A DNA stretch of 26,553 bases from Bacteroidales bacterium (GTDB taxonomy: Bacteria; Bacteroidota; Bacteroidia; Bacteroidales; Bacteroidaceae). The notes under the pieces were generated by a model. It did no database searches. It was not told the origin of the DNA and saw only the letters and a program-made list of their open reading frames with translations. Shown piece after piece: positions 1 to 6,894 of the stretch; position 1 is the first letter of the stretch; each line of letters starts with the position of its first letter. Both the position numbers and the translations under genes were made by a program. The stretch lies in the NCBI GenBank assembly GCA_004555425.1, contig SFID01000043.1:1-26553 (forward strand). Reading direction: 5' to 3'.

Positions 1-40
1 CTAGGAAACAATTCGATTCGTGTTTCTTTAACACGCCCAC

Positions 41-571
41 TTGGAGGTTCTACCCCGCGCGATTAGTAAGATTAGAAAGATTCGTGTTAAAAGAAACACA
101 AATCGAATTGCCTCGTACTTGGAGGTTCTACCCCGCGCGATTAGTAAGATTAGAAAGATTCGTGGTAAAAGAAACACAAATCGAATTGCCTCGTACTTGG
201 AGGTTCTACCCCGCGCGATTAGTAAGATTAGAAAGATTCGTGTTAAAAGAAACAAGAATCGAATTACCTCCTACTTGGAGGTTCTACCCCGCGCGATTAG
301 TAAGATTAGAAAGATTCGTGTTTAAAGAAACAAGAATCGAATTACCTCCTACTTGGAGGTTCTACCCCGCGCGATTAGTAAGATTAGAAAGATTCGTGTT
401 AAAAGAAACAAGAATCGAATTACCTCCTACTTGGTTGGAGGTTCTACCCCGCGCGATTAGGAAAATTAGAAAGATTCGTGTTTAAAGAAACACGAATCGA
501 ATTGCCTCCTACTTGGAGGTTCCACCCCGCGCGATTAGTAAGATTAGAAAGATTCGTGTTAAAAGAAACAA
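41..571. repeat. 78-bp tandem repeat array, about 6.7 copies
   Basis: The landmark TTGGAGGTTC recurs at 41, 119, 197, 275, 353, 435 and 513, a strict 78-bp period. The only break is a 4-bp duplication (TTGGTTGG) at 431-438. The last copy stops near 571. Each unit carries ACCCCGCGCGATTAG and a small inverted repeat, GATTCGTGTT facing AACACRAATC, that could form a 10-bp hairpin. Copies differ at a few positions: CACAAATC in the early copies, CAAGAATC in the middle ones, CACGAATC in the last full one. Bases 8-33 hold the same hairpin sequence inverted, just before the array. Because 78 is a multiple of three, the array is open in several frames on both strands and encodes spurious 26-residue repeats; I do not read it as protein-coding. 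Confidence 0.95.
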
Positions 572-610
572 CGCACACCGCAGTGCCACACGTTGACTCG
601 CTATCTGGAG

Positions 611-667
611 CCACCTGAGTAGTTACCAGTTCGCATAGGTGAAAAATGTACCGCATCTTGCTTGCTC
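611..667 (+). repeat. Fragment of dispersed GTACCGCAC palindromic repeat
   Basis: This stretch contains CCACCTGAGTAGTT (611-624) followed by AAAATGTACCGCATCTTGC. Both pieces recur in the nested palindrome at 15836-16112, and the GTACCGCA core recurs at 18050-18088. Only one half of the palindrome is present here, so it looks like a degraded copy. With the flanking sequence it forms part of the 317-bp gene-free stretch between the tandem array and the Crp-like gene. Confidence 0.7.
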
Positions 668-750
668 TAAGTTTGTGTCGTGTGTACGATGTTCGTTCTC
701 ATTGAAAAATAATTCCTTCTCTATAACATACAGACGTGAACGCCTTGACA

Positions 751-811
751 GGGCAACCTGCACCCAGCCCAGGACGCCGCTTCGCTCTGCCCTGCTAGGC
801 GCAGGTTGCCC
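751..811. other. Long inverted repeat (hairpin) downstream of the Crp-like gene
   Basis: GGGCAACCTGC (751-761) is matched by its exact reverse complement GCAGGTTGCCC (801-811), an 11-bp stem around a 39-nt GC-rich loop. The loop contains CGCTTCGCTCTGC, which resembles the GAGCGAAGCG core of the hairpin arrays further right. It lies about 80 bp past the Crp stop codon. No clear T-run follows on either strand, so it is not a textbook intrinsic terminator. Confidence 0.6.
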
Positions 812-888
812 CCTCTGGGGCGTACAACTCCGCGCACTATGTGGGCTTGTTATCTCAATTCCTATTGGGATCTTCCCCCCAACCAATC

Positions 889-1566
889 CTAATTCGCCAA
901 CATCTTCTCCAAAGCAGGAATCTCTATTCTTCCTCGGTGGGTGAGGACTAAGCCTTGGGATTGTAATTGGTGGAGACTTTCGGAGACGCGGAGGCGGGTG
1001 GTGAGGAGTTCTTCGGCCAGGTCCTCCATGCGAATTAGGAGTTCCTTGCGGCCTGCGGGGTACATGGAGCGGGCTTGGATGAACTGGTTGAAGCGTTCGA
1101 TGATGCTGTCTGATTGGCACCTCCACAAACGGCGGGAGGTATATTGCGTATAGCGGCTAAGGAGGTTGAGATAGTTGATGCGGAAGGTTTCGTAGTCGAA
1201 AAGGACATCGCGCACGTCCTCCTTTTTTATCTCGAAATATTGGATATCTTCGGTCACGGTAAAGGTGCGCGTATATTGTGTGGACAGACCGAAGAGGCAT
1301 TCGGCCTGGACGACCATCGGCTGGTTGAGGTATTCAAGGAAGGTATAGCGATGGCGGTCGTCGGAACGCTGGGCGCAGAGCGTACCGCGCATGACGAATA
1401 TCAGAGAACGACCCGGGTCGCCCTCGCGAACAAGCACCTTGCCCGCCTCCAAACGATGAAAAGCAATGCGTACCAACTCGGCAATCTCCCAGAAATCGCC
1501 GCGGCCAATACCCTGGAAGAGCGGCAGTTGGAGAAGGCGCGGGAAGAAGTTTTCACCTGGAATCAT
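889..1566 (-). CDS. Crp/Fnr family transcriptional regulator
   Basis: The 225-residue product has the Crp/Fnr layout. An N-terminal cyclic-nucleotide-binding-type beta barrel (about residues 15-120) includes LVREGDPGRSLIFVMRGTL. A long dimerisation helix (about 125-165) follows, then a C-terminal winged helix (about 170-225) with EELLTTRLRVSESLHQLQSQG as the likely recognition region. In this family the protein is a cytoplasmic DNA-binding regulator; the ligand cannot be told from sequence, and there are no Fnr-type cysteine clusters. The start is an ATG with no better upstream choice. It is transcribed alone, with 380 bp of repeat-rich DNA separating it from apbE. Family assignment is firm, but regulon and effector are unknown. 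Confidence 0.88.
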   Translation of the reverse strand: MIPGENFFPRLLQLPLFQGIGRGDFWEIAELVRIAFHRLEAGKVLVREGDPGRSLIFVMRGTLCAQRSDDRHRYTFLEYLNQPMVVQAECLFGLSTQYTRTFTVTEDIQYFEIKKEDVRDVLFDYETFRINYLNLLSRYTQYTSRRLWRCQSDSIIERFNQFIQARSMYPAGRKELLIRMEDLAEELLTTRLRVSESLHQLQSQGLVLTHRGRIEIPALEKMLAN

Positions 1567-1623
1567 CTTGTGTGTAACTTTGTTCTACTGGTTGGGGAGG
1601 ATGCGTGCGCTGAGTTCTTTTTT

Positions 1624-1748
1624 AACACGAATCTAACTAATTTATCGAATGCAATGGAGTATGCTTATCTTTTTCCACCACGAATTACACGAATGTTGAC
1701 CAAGGCTGCGGCATTCATTGTATTCGGATAATTCGCAATATTAGTGTT
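1624..1748. repeat. Dispersed AACACGAAT palindromic element, copy 1
   Basis: It begins AACACGAATCTAACTAATT, continues TCGAATGCAATG, has CCACGAATTACACGAATG in the middle and ends with ATTCGGATAATTCG and GTGTT. The same pieces in the same order occur at 14785-14895. The ends are roughly inverted relative to each other. It fills much of the 380-bp gap between apbE and the Crp-like gene, and hairpin array A occupies most of the rest. Confidence 0.65.
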
Positions 1749-1773
1749 AGAAAAAGCAAGACTATCGAGCTAA

Positions 1774-1939
1774 CAGCCGCAGGCTGCGTTGAAACAGGAA
1801 GCCCGAAGGGATTCCCTGGAACTAGGGGACACAGTCCCCGTCTGAAACAGGAAGCCCGAAGGAATTCCCTGAAACTAGCAGCCAAAGGCTGCGTTGAAAC
1901 TAGGTCGCGCAGCGACCCAAACGAGGGAGCAAAGCGACC
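1774..1939 (-). repeat. Mini-hairpin array A (7 hairpins) after the apbE stop codon
   Basis: Seven small inverted repeats sit head to tail. Plus-strand stems and loops are: CAGCC-GCA-GGCTG (1774-1786); a 24-nt imperfect hairpin starting CAGGAAGCCC (1795-1818); GGGGAC-ACA-GTCCCC (1825-1839); a second CAGGAAGCCC type (1848-1871); GCAGCC-AAA-GGCTGC (1878-1892); GGTCGC-GCA-GCGACC (1903-1917); and GGGAGC-AAA-GCGACC (1925-1939), which has two central mismatches. Several are separated by variants of TTGAAACTA. The array ends 7 nt from the apbE stop codon, so it would form the start of the apbE 3' untranslated region. It is not CRISPR: the conserved parts are the linkers and the hairpin design, and the units are too short. 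Confidence 0.88.
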
Positions 1940-1946
1940 GAGCAAC

Positions 1947-2963
1947 TTACTCCGCCTCCACCCATTCGCCGCGCTTGTGGACAACGGTCCGTCCATTCTC
2001 ATCGCAGATGAGATAGGCTGCCACCTCGGGATGGGCATCCAGATAGCGGAGAGCAGCCTCCGTGCCCATGGTCATAAAGGCCGTGGCGAGGGCATCAGCA
2101 GTGGCGCAATCGGCAGTGCGGACCGTGGCCGAGAGCAGGGACTGGCCAGCGGGATAGCCCGTGCGCGGGTCAATGGTATGGGAAATCTTACGGCCATCCT
2201 TCACGTAATAGCGCAGGTAGTCGCCACTGGTGGCTAGACCGCAGTCGCCCAGTTGGACAGCAGTCTGCATCGTTTCTTTGCCAGAGGCGGCATCGTCCTT
2301 TGGGTTCTGGATGCCAATGGTCCAAGGTTTGCCCTCGGGATTGTGGCCCTTCATGCGCATCTCGCCACCAATCCAAACGGCATAGTCCTTGATGCCATGG
2401 CGCTCAAGCACGTTGGCCACGCAGTCCACGCCATATCCCTTGGCCACGGCGCTGAAGTCCATCTGCAGCCGCGGGTCAGCCTTGCGGATGCGGCCATCGG
2501 GCGTAAGCGTAAGGCGGGCAGAACCAACGAACTGCATAAGGCTGTCGATGAGTTGCGGAGTGACGCTGTCGGCGCGTTGCAGGCCAAAGCCCCATGCACT
2601 GACCAGCGGAGCAACAGTCACATCGAAAGCCCCATCCGTGGCGCGCCAAACATCCAAGGAGAGTTGGAGCACGTGGCGCAAGCGGAGGTCGGTGGTATCC
2701 GTTTCGTTGCGGTTGACACGGCTGATGAGGCTCAACTGATTGAACATAGAGAGGGAGTTGTCCACAGCCTGAAGTTCAGCAAGGAAGGCTTTGCCGAGGT
2801 CCTCATTGGCAGCATATTGCACGCGATAGTAGGTGCCGAAAATTTCGCCGCGGTTGTCCTGCCAATGGGTGGGCTGGTTGTGGCGGCGGATAATCCAGAT
2901 GGTGGCTACCGTGAGAGCAAGGAGGAAGAGAATGCGGGAAAGGTTGAGGGTTTTGCGAGACAT
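1947..2963 (-). CDS. apbE: FAD:protein FMN transferase (ApbE)
   Basis: The 338-residue product is a flavin transferase that attaches FMN from FAD to Thr/Ser of target proteins outside the cytoplasm, such as Rnf/Nqr subunits. Residues about 12-25 form a hydrophobic membrane anchor, with no lipobox cysteine. The ApbE fold follows, with IFGTYYRVQY, VDNSLSMFNQLSLISRVN, GAFDVTVAPLVSAWGFG, the GGEMRMKG stretch, SGDYLRYY, the family motif HTIDPRTGYP, and DCATADALATAFMTMG near the C-terminus, which supplies metal-binding residues. Length is normal. It lies 51 bp after mntP on the same strand and may share its transcript. Hairpin array A starts 7 nt beyond its stop. No Rnf/Nqr target gene is in the window. 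Confidence 0.95.
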   Translation of the reverse strand: MSRKTLNLSRILFLLALTVATIWIIRRHNQPTHWQDNRGEIFGTYYRVQYAANEDLGKAFLAELQAVDNSLSMFNQLSLISRVNRNETDTTDLRLRHVLQLSLDVWRATDGAFDVTVAPLVSAWGFGLQRADSVTPQLIDSLMQFVGSARLTLTPDGRIRKADPRLQMDFSAVAKGYGVDCVANVLERHGIKDYAVWIGGEMRMKGHNPEGKPWTIGIQNPKDDAASGKETMQTAVQLGDCGLATSGDYLRYYVKDGRKISHTIDPRTGYPAGQSLLSATVRTADCATADALATAFMTMGTEAALRYLDAHPEVAAYLICDENGRTVVHKRGEWVEAE

Positions 2964-3014
2964 AGGGATAGAAGGCGCAAAAAGGAAGGTAAGAAAAAAG
3001 AAGAAGGCAGAAAA

Positions 3015-3584
3015 CTAGAAGATGACCGTTTTCAAACCAATAAAAATAAGAATGACACCAGCAAGCCATTCTGCAGGAAAATGTATGTGGCGGCCCACTT
3101 TCACCCCAATATATTTGCCGAACAGGGACATGAGGAATGACATGAGCCCTATCCAAGCCAGGGGATAATAGACCTGCTGGAGGGTAACGAGGCCCATGCC
3201 CGTAAAGGAAAAGCCGACGCTGAGGGCATCAATGCTGGTGGCAATGGAAAGCATCAGGATTATCTTGAGGCGCGAAGGGTCGATGCTGGGAATGGTGTCG
3301 TCATGCTGCTTGCGGTAGCCATCGCGAATCATCTTGAGACCTAGGAAACAAAGGAGGACGCAGGAAATCCAAGCATTCGTGGCAGCAACGCGGCTCAGCA
3401 GGTCACCGAAAATCCAACCAATAAGGGGCATCAGTGCCTGGAAGAAACCAAACAGCAGTGCCATCGCCCAAACCTGAGCACCCATACGCCGCTGAATAAT
3501 GCCGCAGGTGATACTGACGGAGAAGCAATCCATAGCTAGGGCTAGGCCTAATAGGAAGTATTCGATGGTGAGTTGGAGGAACAT
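3015..3584 (-). CDS. mntP: Manganese efflux pump MntP
   Basis: This 189-residue integral membrane protein matches the MntP family, which exports excess Mn(II) across the inner membrane. It has about six hydrophobic helices arranged as two homologous halves. Each half carries the family acidic motif: AMDCFSVS (about residues 17-24) and ATSIDALSVGF (about 115-125), whose Asp residues are expected to be needed for transport. Length is typical. The ATG start sits at the beginning of the first helix. The gene is 63 bp past hairpin array B and 51 bp before apbE. I see no recognisable manganese riboswitch in the short upstream region. Confidence 0.95.
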   Translation of the reverse strand: MFLQLTIEYFLLGLALAMDCFSVSITCGIIQRRMGAQVWAMALLFGFFQALMPLIGWIFGDLLSRVAATNAWISCVLLCFLGLKMIRDGYRKQHDDTIPSIDPSRLKIILMLSIATSIDALSVGFSFTGMGLVTLQQVYYPLAWIGLMSFLMSLFGKYIGVKVGRHIHFPAEWLAGVILIFIGLKTVIF

Positions 3585-3650
3585 GGTTTGGGGCTGATGG
3601 TGGACGAAGAAAGATTGGTACTTTCACATCACACCTTGACATTCGGACTA

Positions 3651-3794
3651 GCAGCCGCAGGCTGCGTTGAAACAGGAAGCCCAAAGGGTTTCCCTGAAAC
3701 TAGGGAACAAAGTTCCCGACTGAAACAAGGGAGCGAAGCGACCGTTGAAACTAGGGAGCAAAGCGACCGTCAAAGCAAGAAGCCACAAGCTTCT
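3651..3794 (-). repeat. Mini-hairpin array B (6 hairpins) after the DUF6048 stop codon
   Basis: Plus-strand units are: GCAGCC-GCA-GGCTGC (3651-3665); a 24-nt hairpin starting CAGGAAGCCC (3673-3696); GGGAAC-AAA-GTTCCC (3703-3717); GGGAGC-GAA-GCGACC (3729-3743); GGGAGC-AAA-GCGACC (3754-3768); and AGAAGC-CACAA-GCTTCT (3778-3794). Linkers are GTTGAAA, AAACTA, TGAAACAA, GTTGAAACTA and CAAAGCA. The first three units match the first three of array A in order and type. The last hairpin ends 2 nt from the DUF6048 stop codon; an alternative pairing of GAAGCC with GGCTTC (3801-3806) would include the stop codon itself. The array fills most of the gap between the DUF6048 gene and mntP, both read leftward. 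Confidence 0.88.
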
Positions 3795-3796
3795 GC

Positions 3797-4558
3797 TTAC
3801 GGCTTCCCACTGATGTCAAATATCAGATTGAAAGTACCGCTCAGACAAGGGCCATTGTTGCGGCCATAGCCAGGGATGTACCACGCCTTGCCGACCGCAG
3901 CACTCTTCTGGCTCAAGAGAAAACGATAGCGGATGGACCAACCCAAATGAAAGAAGCGGACAATGCGCGCCTCAAGTCCGAAAACAGCTTCTGCCCAATG
4001 GGCGTTGGCCTTGAGATTGCGGAAATGGTAGGGCGTGGCGGTTCCCCAAATCGGGTCAATAATGTCGGGGCCGTCAAGGTCGTACTTGTAGGACGAAAAA
4101 CCATAGCGCAGACCACCGAAGATGCGGTTGCCCGAGAGGCGGTTCTTGTTGAAATTATAGTCAAGGCCGACGCGAAAGTAGGGGGCATTGGTCTTGTAGT
4201 GCAGGTCGGTGGTTTCGTTGGTGTGGTTGCTACTGCCCCACCCCACCTCGGCTATCGGGAAGTAACGCTCCTTGAAATTGAAACGCGCTGCTGCCTCGTA
4301 CGAACCAAAGGGACAGGCAACGGCCATCACGGGGCCGACCACATCCACCGAAATGGCGACCCCGGCAAACGTGCGGACCTGTGCCTGCTGCATAGTTGCG
4401 GCAGCGGCCTCGCGCGACTGGTATTGTATGCCACGCACGCGGTTGTCCTGCTGCGCAGACAAGGTGTCAGCAGCGGCAGGACGCTGAGCCAGCAACGGCA
4501 GCGAGAGGCTAGCGAGCAGTGCTACGCAGGTAAATCTTAAGATGTTGGATATTGTCAT
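3797..4558 (-). CDS. DUF6048 family outer-membrane-like protein
   Basis: The product has 253 residues from the ATG at 4558. A signal peptide (about residues 1-24, ending LPLLAQ) is followed by a polar stretch and then a beta-rich region. Alternating aromatic strands such as FNFKERYFPIAEVGWG, YFRVGLDYNF, RIFGGLRYGFSSYKYDLDG, FHLGWSIRYRFLL and a C-terminal LSGTFNLIFDISG suggest a small outer-membrane beta barrel. I recognise it as the Bacteroidales family DUF6048, whose function is unknown. The start overlaps the end of the DUF6452 gene by 50 bp, which points to translational coupling. A further in-frame upstream TTG is less likely, since the ATG gives a clean signal peptide. Its stop lies within the first hairpin region of array B. 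Confidence 0.82.
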   Translation of the reverse strand: MTISNILRFTCVALLASLSLPLLAQRPAAADTLSAQQDNRVRGIQYQSREAAAATMQQAQVRTFAGVAISVDVVGPVMAVACPFGSYEAAARFNFKERYFPIAEVGWGSSNHTNETTDLHYKTNAPYFRVGLDYNFNKNRLSGNRIFGGLRYGFSSYKYDLDGPDIIDPIWGTATPYHFRNLKANAHWAEAVFGLEARIVRFFHLGWSIRYRFLLSQKSAAVGKAWYIPGYGRNNGPCLSGTFNLIFDISGKP

Positions 4559-5051
4559 AATTAACCGTTGGATTCGCAATGGCTACACTGTCAATCGTGA
4601 GCGGCATCTGGGAAAGCGGATGCTGGGTGTGGGCAACAGAAGTAATCTTGTGGAAGACGGAAGCGGGGCAGTCAATGGATTCGAAATGCGGCGCGTTGGT
4701 ATGTCCCACAAAGAGCGTATCGGTGGCCGCCTGGCCCGCCGCATTGGAGAAGCGCAAGAGGAGGGTGTCACGCTCGAAGCCTTGGCGGAGGGGCAGATAA
4801 CACACAGAAATATTCTGGGCACGGTTGAGGAGAATCGTGTCCTTGCCAGCGGGGCGCACCGTGAGGGTATCGGCAAGCGTGAGGGCCTGTTGCGTTTCGG
4901 CTTCATAGAGACCGATGCCCATCTCAACGACATTGTCGAGCGGGCAATCAACTTCGGTGCACGCCGTAGTGCCACCCACAAGCGTGAGCAGCAGGAGCGT
5001 CCACAGAGAAAGCAGATAGCGGCTAGATTTCCTTTTCAATCTGATAGTCAT
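4509..5051 (-). CDS. DUF6452 family putative lipoprotein
   Basis: The product has 180 residues from the ATG at 5051. The N-terminus has a basic start (MTIRLKRKSSRYL), a hydrophobic core (LLSLWTLLLLTLVGG) and TTAC, which may be a weak lipobox that would anchor the protein in a membrane. The mature part has a CTEVDCPLDNVV beginning and beta-sandwich-like stretches. It matches the Bacteroidales family DUF6452, of unknown function and often found next to a DUF6048 gene, as here. The start overlaps the end of the GT2 gene by 29 bp and the stop overlaps the DUF6048 start by 50 bp. The three are therefore almost certainly one transcript. A longer frame reaches 5117 but lies wholly inside the GT2 gene. 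Confidence 0.78.
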   Translation of the reverse strand: MTIRLKRKSSRYLLSLWTLLLLTLVGGTTACTEVDCPLDNVVEMGIGLYEAETQQALTLADTLTVRPAGKDTILLNRAQNISVCYLPLRQGFERDTLLLRFSNAAGQAATDTLFVGHTNAPHFESIDCPASVFHKITSVAHTQHPLSQMPLTIDSVAIANPTVNYDNIQHLKIYLRSTAR

Positions 5052-5988
5052 TGCGGCCAGCAGAATTACGACTGATGAGTTCGCCCAAGAAACCAGCCAA
5101 GAAAAGCTGCGTTCCAAGAATCATCATAGTCAGAGAGATATAGAAATAGGGGGAATCGGTCACAAGGGGCGCGGGAGTATGACTCCAGATGGCCGAAAGC
5201 TTGATGCCACCAACCACAAGGATAGCCACGAAACCTACAAAGAACATAATCGTGCCGAGGAAACCGAACACGTGCATGGGTTTCAGACCAAAACTGTTGA
5301 GGAACCAAAGGGAGAGCAAATCCAAATAGCCATTGACAAAGCGATTGAGGCCACCAAACTTCGTCTTGCCGAATTTGCGTGCTTGGTGGTGAACCACCTT
5401 TTCGCCTATCCTGTCGAAACCAGCGTTCTTTGCCAAATAGGGAATGTAGCGGTGCATTTCGCCATAGACTTCTATGTTCTTGACAACGTCCACGCGGTAG
5501 GCTTTGAGGCCGCAATTAAAGTCGTGGAGATTGGGGATGCCGCTAACCTTGCGCGCCGTGGCGTTGAAGAGTTTCGTAGGTATGGTCTTGGAGAGCGGAT
5601 CATAGCGCTTCTGCTTGTATCCCGACACGAGGTCGAAACCTTCCTCGGTAATCATGCGATAGAGTTCGGGAATTTCGTCGGGCGAATCCTGAAGGTCGGC
5701 GTCCATCGTGATTACCACCTGACCCTGGGCGGCACGGAAACCACAGAAGAGGGCGGGGCTTTTACCGTAGTTGCGGCGAAACTTTATGCCATGGACGCAG
5801 GAGTCCTTGCTAGCCAAGTCTTCGATGACAGCCCAACTGCGGTCGGTGCTGCCATCGTTGATGAAAATAATTTCGTGGGTGAAATGATTCTCTGCCATGA
5901 CGCGCTTGATCCAAGCGTAAAGTTCGGGCAGGCTTTCATCCTCATTGTAGAGAGGAATGACAACGGAGATTTGTATTCTGTTTTCCAT
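5023..5988 (-). CDS. GT2 polyprenyl-phosphate glycosyltransferase
   Basis: The 321-residue product resembles the dolichyl/undecaprenyl-phosphate sugar transferases (DPM1, ArnC and GtrB type). These move a sugar from a nucleotide donor to a lipid phosphate at the cytoplasmic face of the inner membrane. The GT-A domain has VVIPLYNEDES (about 9-19), NDGSTDRSW (about 44-52) and the metal-binding DADLQDSPDE (about 96-105). Two transmembrane helices follow (about 238-262 and 280-305), typical of the GtrB subgroup. The sugar cannot be predicted. It is the second gene of the operon DUF4199-GT2-DUF6452-DUF6048, 89 bp after the first and overlapping the third. The grouping suggests an envelope-glycan or lipid role. 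Confidence 0.92.
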   Translation of the reverse strand: MENRIQISVVIPLYNEDESLPELYAWIKRVMAENHFTHEIIFINDGSTDRSWAVIEDLASKDSCVHGIKFRRNYGKSPALFCGFRAAQGQVVITMDADLQDSPDEIPELYRMITEEGFDLVSGYKQKRYDPLSKTIPTKLFNATARKVSGIPNLHDFNCGLKAYRVDVVKNIEVYGEMHRYIPYLAKNAGFDRIGEKVVHHQARKFGKTKFGGLNRFVNGYLDLLSLWFLNSFGLKPMHVFGFLGTIMFFVGFVAILVVGGIKLSAIWSHTPAPLVTDSPYFYISLTMMILGTQLFLAGFLGELISRNSAGRNDYQIEKEI

Positions 5989-6077
5989 ATTATATAGGAG
6001 TAGATACTAATAATTATAGGAATGGATACGGAGAAAAATTCTGGAAGAAGCCGAGCCATCAACGGTTCGAAGAGATA

Positions 6078-6665
6078 TTATTGGCAAGCGTCCATGCGCG
6101 GCGGCCTGGCCTTGCGACTGCTGACGGCTCCAATAATAAGAGAAAAAAAGGGAGCCAAGAGAAGCGAATAAATGAAGAAGGCGGAGGCATAGGAACTAGG
6201 AGGCAGTTCGCGCATAAGTTTTATCATTTCCCTTACGCCGCCCACCGATTCAAACATATCCGATGAGCCAGAGGCGCGGAGGGCTTGCTGGAAATCGGGC
6301 GCATTGAGAAGTTGTTCGTAAAGGTCGAAAACGTAACCGCCATCCAAGAAGCGCAGATAAATATAGACAAAGAGGGCCACCCAAAGGGAAGCGTAGAAAC
6401 CGCAGAAGAATGTATGAAGAAAACCTGCGGTGAAGGAGAAATTCTGAGTGGGACATGGTGCCACCTCTCTGCGGAAGCGGAATGTCAACCAGCACGCAAA
6501 GAAGGGGGACGAAAGGGTAAAAAGCATCACAGGCAGTTGCATCCACTCCTGCGTGAGGGACAGCACATTGAACACCAAGGAGAGAATGCCCCAGATGCCC
6601 AAGAAGATGCCGTGAAGCATGGCGTAGGAGTTGGAAGTATTGAGTATGCTTTGAGTTTCGTTCAT
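6078..6665 (-). CDS. DUF4199 family membrane protein
   Basis: The product has 195 residues from the ATG at 6665. Four hydrophobic helices are visible: about residues 18-40, 45-62, 80-105 and 160-185. A charged loop before the last helix contains GGVREMIKLMRELPPS. This fits DUF4199, a Bacteroidetes inner-membrane family of unknown function commonly found directly upstream of the GT2 gene, as here. A longer frame begins at 6740, but its extra N-terminus is polar and unlike the family, so the internal ATG was chosen. A possible promoter -7 element lies 88 bp upstream of that ATG. Confidence 0.82.
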   Translation of the reverse strand: MNETQSILNTSNSYAMLHGIFLGIWGILSLVFNVLSLTQEWMQLPVMLFTLSSPFFACWLTFRFRREVAPCPTQNFSFTAGFLHTFFCGFYASLWVALFVYIYLRFLDGGYVFDLYEQLLNAPDFQQALRASGSSDMFESVGGVREMIKLMRELPPSSYASAFFIYSLLLAPFFSLIIGAVSSRKARPPRMDACQ

Positions 6666-6752
6666 ATTGTGGAGCGTTATGAAGGCAGAGGATTTCGGTT
6701 CGCAAGGTCTCGATTTCCTTTTTCCTTCGTCAGAAATCATCTACTGCTCGTG

Positions 6753-6760
6753 CAAAGGTA
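6753..6760 (-). promoter_or_regulatory. Possible promoter -7 box for the DUF4199-GT2 operon
   Basis: On the minus strand this reads TACCTTTG, a match to the Bacteroidetes -7 consensus TAnnTTTG. It lies 88 bp upstream of the DUF4199 start. I find no TTTG -33 element at the usual 19-21 bp spacing, so the call rests on one box. Confidence 0.35.
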
Positions 6761-6894
6761 AAGATTTTGTAGATTTATATAGGTATGTGCGGTCTGAAAA
6801 CTTGCAGGCTACTTGCAGTGTGCGCACTCAGAGGCCCACGATGCTATGCCTGCTTTGCGATGACCGATGACCGACAGCCGCAAACGTACTGCCG

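Noticed and set aside
41..485. Open frames with 26-residue repeats across the 78-bp array, on both strands
   Set aside because: The unit length is a multiple of three, so open frames persist in several frames on both strands; there is no start context or known domain.
639..944. Open frame starting MKNVPHLAC
   Set aside because: It is the translation of the GTACCGCAC repeat plus the hairpin and the end of the Crp gene; no family resemblance.
1715..2038. Open frame through hairpin array A
   Set aside because: It is made of array repeats and the apbE end in another frame; the hairpin pattern, not a codon pattern, explains the sequence.
3585..3650. Manganese riboswitch before mntP
   Set aside because: The leader is too short and shows none of the paired structure expected for a yybP-ykoY element.
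1774..3794. CRISPR arrays
   Set aside because: Units are about 25 nt with palindromic variable parts and short variable linkers; there are no unique spacers of constant length and no cas genes.
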